In this document: piece after piece, positions 28,230 to 36,657 of the stretch
Layout: every line of letters starts with the position of its first letter
Position numbering within the stretch: the stretch's first letter is position 1
Assembly (NCBI RefSeq): GCF_001693385.1
Contig: NZ_CP016428.1
Span: forward strand, 62,001 to 126,000
Reading direction: 5' to 3'
Length of the DNA: 64,000 nt
Source of the DNA: Bradyrhizobium icense
Lineage (GTDB): Bacteria; Pseudomonadota; Alphaproteobacteria; Rhizobiales; Xanthobacteraceae
Notes under the pieces: generated by a model
Told to the model about the DNA's origin: nothing
Seen by the model: only the letters and a program-made list of their open reading frames with translations
Databases searched by the model: none
Program-made: the position numbers and the translations under genes

Positions 28230-28303
28230 TATAAGCGAAAGGATGCTAGTGGGAAAGCGTGTGGCTGGGGAAGCCGGAAAATAGGCGAAGGGCAAACGGT
28301 AGC

Positions 28304-28332
28304 CGTCGCCCCTGCGGTTCGCAGGGGCGACG
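28304..28332 (-). terminator. Terminator-like hairpin after the CoA-transferase gene
   Basis: A 12-bp perfect stem (CGTCGCCCCTGC with its complement) and a five-base loop sit five bases after the stop at 28337. No T-tract follows on the minus strand, so the strength is uncertain. Confidence 0.55.
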
Positions 28333-28336
28333 ATGT

Positions 28337-29533
28337 TTAGCGTTTGCGTTCGGAGCCGCAGACCGCGCCCGTGGCGACCAGCGCCTCGATCTCGCCCGTG
28401 GAATAGCCGAACTCGCCTAGCACCTCTGATGTGTGCTGGCTGAATTTCGGCGGCGTGCGGCGCAGGCTGGGCTTGGTCCGCTCCAGCCGGATCGGGGAGG
28501 CGACGCCCTTGTACCAGTCCTTTTCAATGATATCGCCGCGATGCAGCGTATGCGGATTGGTCAGCGCCTGGTCGATCTTCTGCACCGGACCGGCCGGCAG
28601 GCCCGCCGCCAGCAGCCGATTGCAGAGCGGTTCGGCCTCGTGCTGGCTGAACACGGCGGCGAGCTCGACGCGCAGCGCGTCGCGGTTGGCAATGCGGTCC
28701 TTGTTCCGGGCAAAGCGGGGATCGGTACCGAGCTCGGGCTTGCCGATTTCCTTGGCGAGCTTGCGGAAGGTGCCGTCATTGCCGACGCCGATGAAGATAT
28801 TGTCCGTCTTGGTCGGAAAGATCGCGTAAGGAACGAGGTTCGGGTGCTCGTTGCCGGTGAGCGACGGCGGTTTGCCATGCATGAAATAATTGGCGGTGTG
28901 CGGATGCATGATCGCCAGGCCGGTCTCGTACAGCGTGGTTTCGAGAAACTGGCCCAGCCCCGAACGCTGCCGCTCCGACAGCGCCATCAGGATACCGATC
29001 GCCGCGTATAGCCCGGTGGTAATGTCGACCAGCGGAACGCCGATCCGCATCGGCCCGCTTTCCGGCGAGCCGGTCGCCGCGATCATGCCGGTCATGGCCT
29101 GGATGATCGCGTCATAGCCGGGATTGCCGCCGCGCGGGCCGTCGGCGCCGAAGCCGGAAATCCGGCAATGCACCAGTTTTGGAAACTTCGCGCGCAAGAC
29201 GTCGTTGCCGATGCCCCATTTGTCGAGCGTGCCCGGCTTGAAATTCTCGATCAGGACGTCGGCCGTCTCCAACAGCTTCATCAGCACCGCACGCCCATTT
29301 TCGGACGCGAGGTCGAGGCCGATCGAGCGCTTGTTGCGGTTGATGCCGACGAAATAGGCCGCGTCCTCTTCATGGAAGGGAGGACCCCAGTCGCGCACTT
29401 CGTCGCCGGCCGGCGGTTCAACCTTGATCACGTCGGCGCCGTGGTCGGCGAGGATTTGCGTGCAATAGGGGCCGCCGAGCACGCGCGTCAGATCGATCAC
29501 GCGCAGGCCGGTCATTGCGCCGGGAGAACTCAT
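28337..29533 (-). CDS. CaiB/BaiF-family CoA-transferase
   Basis: The 398-residue protein is a family III CoA-transferase: VIDLTRVLGGPYCTQILADH, GADVIKVEPPAGDEVRDWG, NRNKRSIGLDL and the catalytic Asp at about residue 170 in GVPLVDITTG. It moves CoA between carboxylic acids via an aspartyl-CoA anhydride. Formyl-CoA, succinyl-CoA or other substrates are possible; the pattern does not decide. It lies alone between the ugp operon and ohr on the minus strand. Confidence 0.9.
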   Translation of the reverse strand: MSSPGAMTGLRVIDLTRVLGGPYCTQILADHGADVIKVEPPAGDEVRDWGPPFHEEDAAYFVGINRNKRSIGLDLASENGRAVLMKLLETADVLIENFKPGTLDKWGIGNDVLRAKFPKLVHCRISGFGADGPRGGNPGYDAIIQAMTGMIAATGSPESGPMRIGVPLVDITTGLYAAIGILMALSERQRSGLGQFLETTLYETGLAIMHPHTANYFMHGKPPSLTGNEHPNLVPYAIFPTKTDNIFIGVGNDGTFRKLAKEIGKPELGTDPRFARNKDRIANRDALRVELAAVFSQHEAEPLCNRLLAAGLPAGPVQKIDQALTNPHTLHRGDIIEKDWYKGVASPIRLERTKPSLRRTPPKFSQHTSEVLGEFGYSTGEIEALVATGAVCGSERKR

Positions 29534-29705
29534 GGAGAAGACCTTCGCTCAGGGTGAAAATGGAGCCTTGAGCTAGCGGTCTTCGGGCGCGGCGGCAATG
29601 GCGTCTCGCGCACAGGCGCATGACGCGGTCGCCGTAGCACGAACTGGAAATTCCGCCGGACGAACGGCCCGCCGATATCAGCGGCGGGCCGCTGGTGCAT
29701 CGTCG

Positions 29706-30131
29706 TCAGACAACGGTCAGGCGGACGTCGACATTGCCGCGCGTGGCGTTGGAATAGGGGCACACCTGGTGGGCCTTCGCGACGAGGGCTTCCGCTTCTG
29801 CCTTGGGAACGCCGGGCAGGGAGACGGCGAGTTCGACGTCGAGGCCAAAGCCGCCCGCCGAACGCGGGCCGATGCCGACTGTAGAGGTTACAGTAGCGTC
29901 CGCGGGCACCTTCGGGCCGCCCTGCGAGGCGACGAATTTCATCGCGCCGATGAAGCAGGCGGCATAGCCGGCCGCGAACAACTGCTCGGGATTGTTGCCG
30001 GCGCCACCGCCGCCGCCGAGTTCTTTCGGTGTGGCGAGCTTGACGTCGAGCGCGCCATCGAGGGTGGCGGCGTGGCCATCGCGGCCGCCGGTGGCCTTGG
30101 CGCTGGTCTTGTAGAGCACGTTCACTGACAT
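29706..30131 (-). CDS. ohr: Organic hydroperoxide resistance protein Ohr
   Basis: The 141-residue OsmC/Ohr protein has both redox cysteines, in [13 protein letters not shown] and [14 protein letters not shown], and the N-terminal [16 protein letters not shown]. It reduces organic and fatty-acid hydroperoxides with lipoylated partners. The ATG at 30131 gives the normal N-terminus MSVNVLYKT. It is divergent from ohrR, with an operator-like region between them. Confidence 0.95.
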   Translation of the reverse strand: MSVNVLYKTSAKATGGRDGHAATLDGALDVKLATPKELGGGGGAGNNPEQLFAAGYAACFIGAMKFVASQGGPKVPADATVTSTVGIGPRSAGGFGLDVELAVSLPGVPKAEAEALVAKAHQVCPYSNATRGNVDVRLTVV

Positions 30132-30173
30132 GTCGGTCTCCCCTTGGGTTTGCCGTTTCGATGGATCGTGTAT

Positions 30174-30240
30174 TGCACACAATTAGATTGTGCGCAATTG
30201 AAATTGTTTGCAGAGGCCGCAATTAAATTGTATGCAATTG
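30174..30240. promoter_or_regulatory. OhrR operator region between ohr and ohrR
   Basis: A near-perfect palindrome at 30174-30196 (arms TGC-CACAAT / ATTGTG-GCA around TAG) and a perfect 11-bp palindrome CAATTAAATTG at 30220-30230 sit in an AT-rich stretch with extra CAATT units. OhrR operators in relatives are CAATT/AATTG inverted repeats, so these are likely OhrR sites controlling both genes. Confidence 0.7.
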
Positions 30241-30299
30241 AAATCAAGCGCTTACGCCCCTGATTTGGGTGGCAGGCGCTGTCCGTTGACGAGGTTGTG

Positions 30300-30758
30300 A
30301 TGGCCAGAAAACACGCGGCCGACCTGCCGCTGAGACTCGATAATCAGCTCTGCTTTGCGGTGTACTCCACCGCGCACGCGTTCAACCGCGTCTACAAGCC
30401 GTTGCTCGACCGGCTGGGCCTGACGTACCCGCAATACCTGGTCATGCTGGTGCTGTGGGAGCGCGATGGCGTGCCGCTCAAGGACATCGGCGAGCGGCTG
30501 CACCTGGACTCCGGCACGCTGACGCCGCTGCTCAAGAGGTTGGAGGCGGCCGAACTGATCAAGCGGACACGTAGCACCGAGGACGAGCGGCAGGTGCGGA
30601 TCGCGCTGACACCGAAAGGCGAGGCGCTGCGGGAGAAAGCGAGAACCGTGCCGCAGGCGATCCTGGCGGCGTCAGCCTGCTCGGTCGGCGAACTCGTGGC
30701 GATGAAGAACGAGATCGTCGCGCTGCGCGATCGATTGAATGCGGTGGTGGGGGAGTAG
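30300..30758 (+). CDS. ohrR: MarR-family peroxide sensor OhrR
   Basis: The 152-residue winged-helix protein has the peroxide-sensing Cys at residue 18 in LDNQLCFAVYS, a recognition helix region SGTLTPLLKRLEAAELIKR and the wing TEDERQVRIALTPKG. It represses ohr until the Cys is oxidised by organic peroxide. The ATG at 30300 is one codon inside a GTG-ATG pair; MARKHAADLPLR is the likely start. It is divergently oriented to ohr. Confidence 0.94.
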   Translation: MARKHAADLPLRLDNQLCFAVYSTAHAFNRVYKPLLDRLGLTYPQYLVMLVLWERDGVPLKDIGERLHLDSGTLTPLLKRLEAAELIKRTRSTEDERQVRIALTPKGEALREKARTVPQAILAASACSVGELVAMKNEIVALRDRLNAVVGE

Positions 30759-30762
30759 GGGG

Positions 30763-30999
30763 CTAGAGGCGTTTTCTGGCGAAAGCGCGGCCGGAGGCTG
30801 ACTTCAGGTATTTCTCGAAGGCGATGGCCTGAGCTGCGTCGCTGAACGCGACGTAGGTCTTGATTCGCCAGGGCCCGTGCTTCGACGTGTGCGGGACTTC
30901 TCCAGCATTGTGCTTGGCCAGTCGCGCGCGCAGGTCGTCGGTAATGCCGACATAGAAGTGTTCGGAATCGAGGCTTTCAAGAATGTAGACGTATTTCAT
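30763..30999 (-). CDS. GIY-YIG domain protein (UPF0213-like)
   Basis: The 78-residue protein is a minimal GIY-YIG nuclease domain: YVYILESLDSEHFYVGITDD (the GIY and YIG strands appear as YVY and YVG), RLAKHNAGEVPHTSKHGPWR and the late FEKYLKSASGRAFARK with the conserved Glu. Such small proteins are widespread and poorly characterised; a nuclease role is not shown. It ends four bases from the ohrR stop, convergent with it. Confidence 0.88.
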   Translation of the reverse strand: MKYVYILESLDSEHFYVGITDDLRARLAKHNAGEVPHTSKHGPWRIKTYVAFSDAAQAIAFEKYLKSASGRAFARKRL

Positions 31000-31111
31000 T
31001 GGCTGCCCTGCTGTTGGCCGTTGAGGAGGCCTTCGCAGGATATCGCTTTCCGAGCAGCCTATCAGTATGCTCGGATAGAGCCCGGCTTCGCCCTTCGGGC
31101 TACGCCGCGGC

Positions 31112-31184
31112 AGCCTTCGCTTGCTTCGCTACGATAGAGCGCGGCGTGGCTTGCCGAGCCGTAGCTTGCGAAGCAAGCGAAGGC

Positions 31185-31185
<1 letters not shown>
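31112..31185. repeat. Inverted repeat next to tRNA-Ala
   Basis: Arms AGCCTTCGCTTGCTTCG (31112-31128) and its exact complement (31169-31185) are 40 bases apart. The right arm ends at the tRNA-Ala CCA end. A GCCCGGCTTCGCCCTTCGGGC stretch to the left is a second hairpin. It is probably an intergenic repeat that inserted beside the tRNA and could terminate its transcript. Confidence 0.7.
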
Positions 31186-31260
<75 letters not shown>

Positions 31261-31325
31261 TTAAGAATCGCGCGCCTCAATTCGGCGTGCGGGCAACGAC
31301 CCTGAACCACAGTTTAGGGCCGATC

Positions 31326-31751
31326 TCAAGTCTCTTCGTCACCTCCGACGTCGCCGATGATGTCGGTGACGTCCTCATCGCCCTCCTCCTCGTCGGGAAT
31401 GAAGGTGGAATCGTCGTCGTCATCGTCCTCGATGGTCTCGTCGATCTCGATATCGTCTTCCGATTCGGGAACCACGGCCTTGACCTTGCCGGTATTCTCC
31501 TCGGCATCGGCCTCCTCGAGCGAGACCAACTCTTCGGCCTCGGCGGCCTCCGGCATATCGGCGGCGGCGGTAGCCGACGCGGCGGCTGCAGCGCGCGCGG
31601 CATCGCCACGGGCGGCCCGCGGCGGTGCGATCGGGGCAATCGGAACGACCTCGCCGGTGTAGGGCGAAATCACCGGGCTCTTGTTCAGGTCATAGAACTT
31701 CTTACCCGTCGTCGGGCAAATACGCTTGGTTCCGAGATCGGATTTGGCCAC
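31326..31751 (-). CDS. FYDLN-acid domain protein (TIGR02300 family)
   Basis: The 141-residue protein starts with the diagnostic MAKSDLGTKRICPTTGKKFYDLN segment, a short zinc-ribbon-like head with one visible Cys, and continues with an alanine-rich middle and a long acidic tail rich in Asp/Glu ending DVGGDEET. The family occurs in alphaproteobacteria and is uncharacterised. The acidic tail suggests binding to a basic partner, which is only a guess. It is divergent from aroA. Confidence 0.92.
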   Translation of the reverse strand: MAKSDLGTKRICPTTGKKFYDLNKSPVISPYTGEVVPIAPIAPPRAARGDAARAAAAASATAAADMPEAAEAEELVSLEEADAEENTGKVKAVVPESEDDIEIDETIEDDDDDDSTFIPDEEEGDEDVTDIIGDVGGDEET

Positions 31752-31894
31752 GTGTGGATCCTGGGAAATTCTGAAAAACGGTGCTTCACTTGGCTAGTTG
31801 AGAGGCCGGTGTCAATAGCGCTTTGAAGCATTTGAGGGCCGCGTGACGCCGTGTGGTCCATGTGATACTGCCGCCCGCGCAGAGGACCACGATC

Positions 31895-33232
31895 TTGACC
31901 CATTCAACCACCCCCACCCCACTGGAATCCCGCTCCAGCGGCCCCCTGGCAGGGAAAGTCCGCGTTCCCGGCGACAAGTCGATTTCGCACCGCGCTCTCA
32001 TCCTGGGGGCGCTTTCGGTCGGCGAAACCAGGATCTCCGGCCTCCTCGAGGGCGAGGACGTCCTCAATACTGCCAAATCGATGCAGGCGCTGGGCGCCCA
32101 GGTCGAGCGAACGGGCCCCTTTGCCTGGCAGGTCAGGGGGGTCGGCGTGGCAGGCTTCGCCCAGCCGGCTTCCCCGCTCGATTTCGGCAATTCCGGTACC
32201 GGGTGCCGGCTGGTGATGGGGGCCGTGGCGGGCTGCCCGATCACGGCCGTGTTCGATGGCGACGCCTCGCTGCGCTCCCGCCCGATGCGCCGGATCCTCG
32301 ATCCCCTGGAACTGATGGGGGCCAGAGCCGGGGAGACCAAGGAAGGTGGCCGCCTGCCGCTGACGCTGCATGGCGCCCGCGATCCGGTGCCGATCCTGTA
32401 TTGTACGCCGGTGGCCTCGGCGCAGATCAAGTCGGCGGTGCTGCTGGCAGGGCTCGCTGCGCCGGGCGTCACCACCGTCATCGAGCAGGAAGCCAGCCGC
32501 GACCATACCGAGCTGATGCTGAAACATTTCGGCGCAGAAATCGTCTCAGTCAGGGAAGGCAACCACGGCCGCAAGATCGCGCTCACGGGCCAGCCCGAAC
32601 TGCACGGTGCCGAGGTCGTGGTGCCCGCCGATCCGTCCTCGGCGGCATTTCCGATCGTGGCGGCGCTGATCGTCGGGGGTTCCGATGTGACCTTCTCCGA
32701 CGTCATGACCAACCCGTTGCGCACCGGCCTGCTCACGACGCTGCGCGAAATGGGCGCCGCCATCGAGGAAAGCGAGGTCCGCGGCGACGGCGGCGAGCCG
32801 ATGGCCCGCTTGCGCGTGCGCGCCTCAAAACTGCGCGGCGTCGAAGTGCCGCCGGAGCGCGCGCCCTCGATGATCGACGAGTATCTGGTGCTCGCGGTCG
32901 CAGCCTCCTTTGCCGAAGGCACCACCATTATGCGCGGCCTGCAGGAGTTGCGCGTCAAGGAATCCGACCGATTGGAGGCGACCGCCGACATGCTGCGCGT
33001 CAACGGCGTCAGGGTCGAGATCGCGGGCGATGATTTGATCGTCGAGGGCCGCGGCCACGTGCCCGGCGGCGGTCTGGTCGCCACGCACATGGACCACCGC
33101 ATCGCCATGTCGGCGCTGGTGATGGGGCTCGCAGCCGACAAGCCGGTCAAGGTCGACGACACCGCCTTCATCGCCACCAGCTTTCCGGATTTCATTCCGA
33201 TGATGCGCTTGCTGGGGGCTGAGTTTTCATGA
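31895..33232 (+). CDS. aroA: 3-Phosphoshikimate 1-carboxyvinyltransferase (EPSP synthase, class II)
   Basis: The 445-residue enzyme has the class II motif set: [12 protein letters not shown] (active-site Lys 28), [43 protein letters not shown] and [11 protein letters not shown], ending HMDHRIAMS and IATSFPDF. It makes EPSP from shikimate-3-phosphate and PEP in the aromatic pathway. The TTG start at 31895 has an AGAGGA site at good spacing and gives MTHSTTPTP; a GTG at 31853 would add 14 residues. Position 101 is Gly, where the CP4-type enzymes have Ala. The next housekeeping gene, cmk, is displaced by an inserted gene. Confidence 0.94.
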   Translation: MTHSTTPTPLESRSSGPLAGKVRVPGDKSISHRALILGALSVGETRISGLLEGEDVLNTAKSMQALGAQVERTGPFAWQVRGVGVAGFAQPASPLDFGNSGTGCRLVMGAVAGCPITAVFDGDASLRSRPMRRILDPLELMGARAGETKEGGRLPLTLHGARDPVPILYCTPVASAQIKSAVLLAGLAAPGVTTVIEQEASRDHTELMLKHFGAEIVSVREGNHGRKIALTGQPELHGAEVVVPADPSSAAFPIVAALIVGGSDVTFSDVMTNPLRTGLLTTLREMGAAIEESEVRGDGGEPMARLRVRASKLRGVEVPPERAPSMIDEYLVLAVAASFAEGTTIMRGLQELRVKESDRLEATADMLRVNGVRVEIAGDDLIVEGRGHVPGGGLVATHMDHRIAMSALVMGLAADKPVKVDDTAFIATSFPDFIPMMRLLGAEFS

Positions 33233-33266
33233 GAGTGTGCATTGCGCCAAGTGAGGAGCAAGCCAA

Positions 33267-33698
33267 GTGATAGACTCTCTTGCGCAGGCGGTCGCACGCA
33301 TTAACCTTGGAGAACCCTACTTCGTAGTCCTCCCGGAATTTCACGATCGCTTCGTGGCTACAACAGACGTGGATGTCCGCGCTGCCATGTTAGCTGAAGC
33401 ACCGCTGTTAACTGGCGATCGCCGGCTCGATGCTATGGTAGGGGCGATCGCTCACTATCTGGCTGGCCGATATAAGCTAGCGGGTATTCCCAGATGGACG
33501 AGCAATCCCTCCAGGAGGCTCGAAAAGCCGTGGCATACGAGTTCCATCGGTGTCGATTGGAGACGTGAGTATTTGAGCGATGGGATGCGCGAGTATCTGA
33601 CCTTCAGTAGTCCAGCCGAATTCGCATCGCGCAATATCTTCACAGAAGAGCGTCCGCTGCAACGCTCTCTTGGCACTCAATCGACAACCGAGCATTAG
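33267..33698 (+). CDS. Unknown protein inserted between aroA and cmk
   Basis: The 143-residue protein has no recognised domain. It starts with GTG ([20 protein letters not shown]), preceded by GAGGAG nine bases upstream, and ends two bases before the cmk ATG. A histidine/aspartate-rich start ([13 protein letters not shown]) and a C-terminal [19 protein letters not shown] are notable; I have an impression of similar tails on small proteins of mobile or defence-type loci but cannot name a family. GC content and codon use are lower than in aroA and cmk (AT-ending codons are frequent), suggesting transfer. It has no membrane segment or signal peptide. Confidence 0.65.
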   Translation: MIDSLAQAVARINLGEPYFVVLPEFHDRFVATTDVDVRAAMLAEAPLLTGDRRLDAMVGAIAHYLAGRYKLAGIPRWTSNPSRRLEKPWHTSSIGVDWRREYLSDGMREYLTFSSPAEFASRNIFTEERPLQRSLGTQSTTEH

Positions 33699-33699
33699 C

Positions 33700-34332
33700 A
33701 TGATCATCGCCATCGACGGGCCGGCAGCGTCCGGCAAGGGTACGCTCGGTAAGCGGCTCGCGCATCATTACGGCTATCGCCACCTCGACACCGGCGTGAT
33801 CTATCGTGCGGTGGCGAAGGCGCTGCTGGACGAGGGCTTTGATCTGACCGACGAGGCGCGGGCGGTCGCTGTCGCGATGGAGCTCGATCCCGAAAAATTC
33901 GGCCATCCCGAGCTCAAGACGCAACGGATCGGCGATGCCGCCTCGGTGGTATCGGCGATCCCCAGCGTGCGCGAGGCTCTCGTCAATTTTCAGCGCCAGT
34001 TCGCGGCCGATCCGCCGGGCGCCGTGCTCGACGGGCGGGACATCGGAACCGTGATCTGTCCGGATGCCGATGTGAAGATTTTCGTGGTCGCCGATCCGCA
34101 GGTGCGGGCCCGCCGCCGGACGCTGGAAGCCCGCGCGCGGGGCGAGGAGGCCGACGAGGCGGCGGTGCTGGCCGATATTCTCAAGCGCGACGAGCGGGAC
34201 CGCAATCGCGCCGCCGCCCCGCTCAAGGCGGCCGACGACGCCCATGTCCTGGATAATTCCAATCTCGACATCGAGGCCGGCGTTCGCGCCGCGATTGCCA
34301 TCGTCGAGGCCATCCGCGCTCAACGGAAATAG
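33700..34332 (+). CDS. cmk: Cytidylate kinase
   Basis: The 210-residue kinase starts [20 protein letters not shown], with the P-loop GPAASGKGT, then [22 protein letters not shown], and lid-region arginines in [13 protein letters not shown] and [13 protein letters not shown]. It phosphorylates CMP and dCMP. It normally follows aroA with an ATGA overlap; here the inserted gene separates the two by 467 bases. The longer upstream frame to 33670 lies inside the inserted gene. Confidence 0.96.
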   Translation: MIIAIDGPAASGKGTLGKRLAHHYGYRHLDTGVIYRAVAKALLDEGFDLTDEARAVAVAMELDPEKFGHPELKTQRIGDAASVVSAIPSVREALVNFQRQFAADPPGAVLDGRDIGTVICPDADVKIFVVADPQVRARRRTLEARARGEEADEAAVLADILKRDERDRNRAAAPLKAADDAHVLDNSNLDIEAGVRAAIAIVEAIRAQRK

Positions 34333-34760
34333 GGCAGGATTCGTCCTCTCACGGTGGCCTGAAACGGGCGCAAATCGGGCATTTCCGGCTTGCCGAAAAT
34401 GGCCCGTGGGGCTATATCCACGGCCATCCGGGCCGCCATCGATGAGATCAGGGCTGTCCGAGCGGGCCGGCCGGAGGTTTGAACCTCCCGCCGTTATTGG
34501 AGGAAAGCCCGCTCCAGGTTCTTGAAGTCGATATACTCGTTTCAGGCTCCGGATTTCTGACGCTACGCGCACTCTTCCGCTGAACCGGTACTCGCTTTTG
34601 CGGATGCGCGACATCAAACGTATCGAACGTGCAGGCATGCTGCCGGCCCGCTTTTGCGCCCTCCGCAAATGCGGTCGTCAGGGTTTGCGGACCCCTGACA
34701 CTTCACGCGCGATGCGCCCTTTAACCCGAACGGCCGGCAATATCCCGCATTGGAGAACAA
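34333..34760 (+). other. cmk-rpsA intergenic leader with a foldable element
   Basis: This 428-base gap has no convincing gene. It contains a foldable segment at 34460-34514: a long-range stem GAGCGGGC / GCCCGCTC encloses a GGAGGTT-TG-AACCTCC hairpin. A second hairpin lies at 34679-34703 (GTCAGG ... CCTGAC). The last part carries the rpsA ribosome-binding site GGAGAAC. These may be the rpsA leader, which in other bacteria is autoregulated by S1, or an unrecognised small RNA. Confidence 0.4.
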
Positions 34761-36464
34761 ATGGCTTCGACTACTGCTGCTTCTTATAATCCGACCCGCG
34801 ACGATTTCGCTGCGATGCTGGACGAGTCCTTTGCCGGCGGCAATCTGCAGGAAAGCTCCGTCATCAAGGGCAAGGTGGTTGCAATTGAAAAGGACATGGC
34901 CGTCATCGACGTCGGCCTGAAGACCGAGGGCCGCGTGGCGCTGCGCGAATTCGCCGGCCCCGGCCGTGAAAGCGATCTCAAGGTCGGCGACGAGGTCGAG
35001 GTGTTCCTCGACCGCATCGAGAATGCGCTCGGCGAAGCCGTGCTGTCGCGCGACAAGGCGCGCCGCGAGGAAAGCTGGGGCAAGCTCGAGAAGGCCTTCA
35101 ACAACAACGAGAAGGTTCACGGCGTCATCTTCAACCAGGTCAAGGGCGGCTTTACCGTCGATCTCGATGGCGCAGTTGCCTTCCTGCCGCGCTCGCAGGT
35201 CGATATCCGCCCGATCCGCGACGTCGCGCCGCTGATGAACAATTCGCAGCCGTTCCAGATTCTCAAGATGGATCGCCGCCGCGGCAACATCGTGGTGTCG
35301 CGCCGCACGGTTCTCGAAGAGACCCGCGCCGAGCAGCGCCAGGAGCTGGTGCAGAACCTCGAAGAAGGTCAGGTGATCGACGGCGTGGTGAAGAACATCA
35401 CCGATTACGGTGCGTTCGTTGATCTCGGCGGCATCGACGGCCTGCTTCACGTCACCGATATCGCCTGGCGGCGGGTCAATCACCCGACCGAAGTGCTGAC
35501 CATCGGCCAGACCGTGAAGGTCAAGATCATCAAGATCAACCACGAGACCCACCGCATTTCGCTCGGCATGAAGCAGTTGCTCGACGATCCGTGGCAGGGC
35601 ATCGAGGCGAAGTATCCGCTGAACGCGCGCTTCACCGGCCGCGTCACCAACATCACCGACTACGGCGCGTTCGTCGAACTGGAGCCGGGCATCGAAGGCC
35701 TGATCCACGTCTCGGAAATGTCGTGGACCAAGAAGAACATGCACCCCGGCAAGATCGTTTCGACCTCGCAGGAAGTCGAAGTGCAGGTGCTCGAGGTCGA
35801 TTCGGTCAAGCGCCGCATCTCGCTCGGCCTCAAGCAGACCATGCGTAACCCCTGGGAAGTCTTCATCGAGAAATTCCCGGTCGGTTCGATGGTCGAAGGC
35901 GAGGTCAAGAACAAGACCGAGTTCGGCCTCTTCCTCGGTCTCGAAGGCGACGTCGACGGCATGGTTCACCTGTCCGACCTCGACTGGAAGCTTCCGGGCG
36001 AGCAGGTCATCGACAACTTCAAGAAGGGCGACATGGTCAAGGCCGTGGTGCTCGACGTCGATGTCGAAAAGGAACGCATCTCGCTTGGCGTCAAGCAGCT
36101 CGAAGGCGACCCCTTCGCAGAACCCGGCGACGTCAAGAAGGGCGCGGTCGTGACCTGCGAAGTGCTCGAGGTGAAGGAAGCCGGCATCGAGGTGAAGATC
36201 TCGGGCACCGACTTCACCACCTTCATCAAGCGCTCCGAGCTGGCCCGCGACCGCAACGATCAGCGCGCCGAACGTTTCGCCGTCGGCGAGAAGGTCGATG
36301 CGCGCGTGATCCAGTTCGACAAGAAGGCCCGCAAGGTGCAGGTCTCGATCAAGGCGCTGGAAGTCGCCGAAGAAAAGGAAGCCATCGCGCAGTACGGCTC
36401 CTCCGATTCGGGAGCGACGCTGGGCGATATTCTCGGCACCGCGCTCAAGAACCGCGAGAAGTAA
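34761..36464 (+). CDS. rpsA: 30S ribosomal protein S1
   Basis: The 567-residue protein is made of six S1 OB-fold repeats; repeats 3-6 show the consensus VKNITDYGAFVDLGG and VTNITDYGAFVELEP with HVTDIAW / HVSEMSW. N-terminal repeats bind the ribosome and C-terminal ones bind mRNA. The start MASTTAASYNPTRDDFAAML is typical of rhizobial S1. A strong intrinsic terminator follows at 36491. Confidence 0.97.
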   Translation: MASTTAASYNPTRDDFAAMLDESFAGGNLQESSVIKGKVVAIEKDMAVIDVGLKTEGRVALREFAGPGRESDLKVGDEVEVFLDRIENALGEAVLSRDKARREESWGKLEKAFNNNEKVHGVIFNQVKGGFTVDLDGAVAFLPRSQVDIRPIRDVAPLMNNSQPFQILKMDRRRGNIVVSRRTVLEETRAEQRQELVQNLEEGQVIDGVVKNITDYGAFVDLGGIDGLLHVTDIAWRRVNHPTEVLTIGQTVKVKIIKINHETHRISLGMKQLLDDPWQGIEAKYPLNARFTGRVTNITDYGAFVELEPGIEGLIHVSEMSWTKKNMHPGKIVSTSQEVEVQVLEVDSVKRRISLGLKQTMRNPWEVFIEKFPVGSMVEGEVKNKTEFGLFLGLEGDVDGMVHLSDLDWKLPGEQVIDNFKKGDMVKAVVLDVDVEKERISLGVKQLEGDPFAEPGDVKKGAVVTCEVLEVKEAGIEVKISGTDFTTFIKRSELARDRNDQRAERFAVGEKVDARVIQFDKKARKVQVSIKALEVAEEKEAIAQYGSSDSGATLGDILGTALKNREK

Positions 36465-36490
36465 GCGTTCGCTTATTGGCTGCGACATCA

Positions 36491-36520
36491 GGCCCCGGTT
36501 TCGACCGGGGCCTTTTTGTT
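36491..36520 (+). terminator. Intrinsic terminator of rpsA
   Basis: An eight-bp GC-rich stem GGCCCCGG / CCGGGGCC with loop TTTCGA is followed by TTTTTGTTTT, 27 bases after the rpsA stop. Confidence 0.92.
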
Positions 36521-36657
36521 TTCCCTTCTCCCACAAGGGAAGAAGGGAAGAAGCCGGGGTCTTGTTTTCTTCATATTGCGTCGCAATTGATGTATTCAGA
36601 TAACGCTTCGCTAGCGCTGCGAATGCAAAACGGCCGGGATATTTCAGGAGAATTTCG

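Noticed and set aside
31786..33297. 503-codon open frame antisense to aroA
   Set aside because: It is a shadow of high-GC third positions in aroA; the protein is Ser/Arg/Pro-rich with no family likeness, while aroA is clear.
34501..34518. GGAGGAAAGCCCGCTCCA resembling the conserved 5' part of RNase P RNA
   Set aside because: Only this short motif matches; the ~300 bases that should follow are not there because rpsA begins at 34761, and no other conserved RNase P regions were found.
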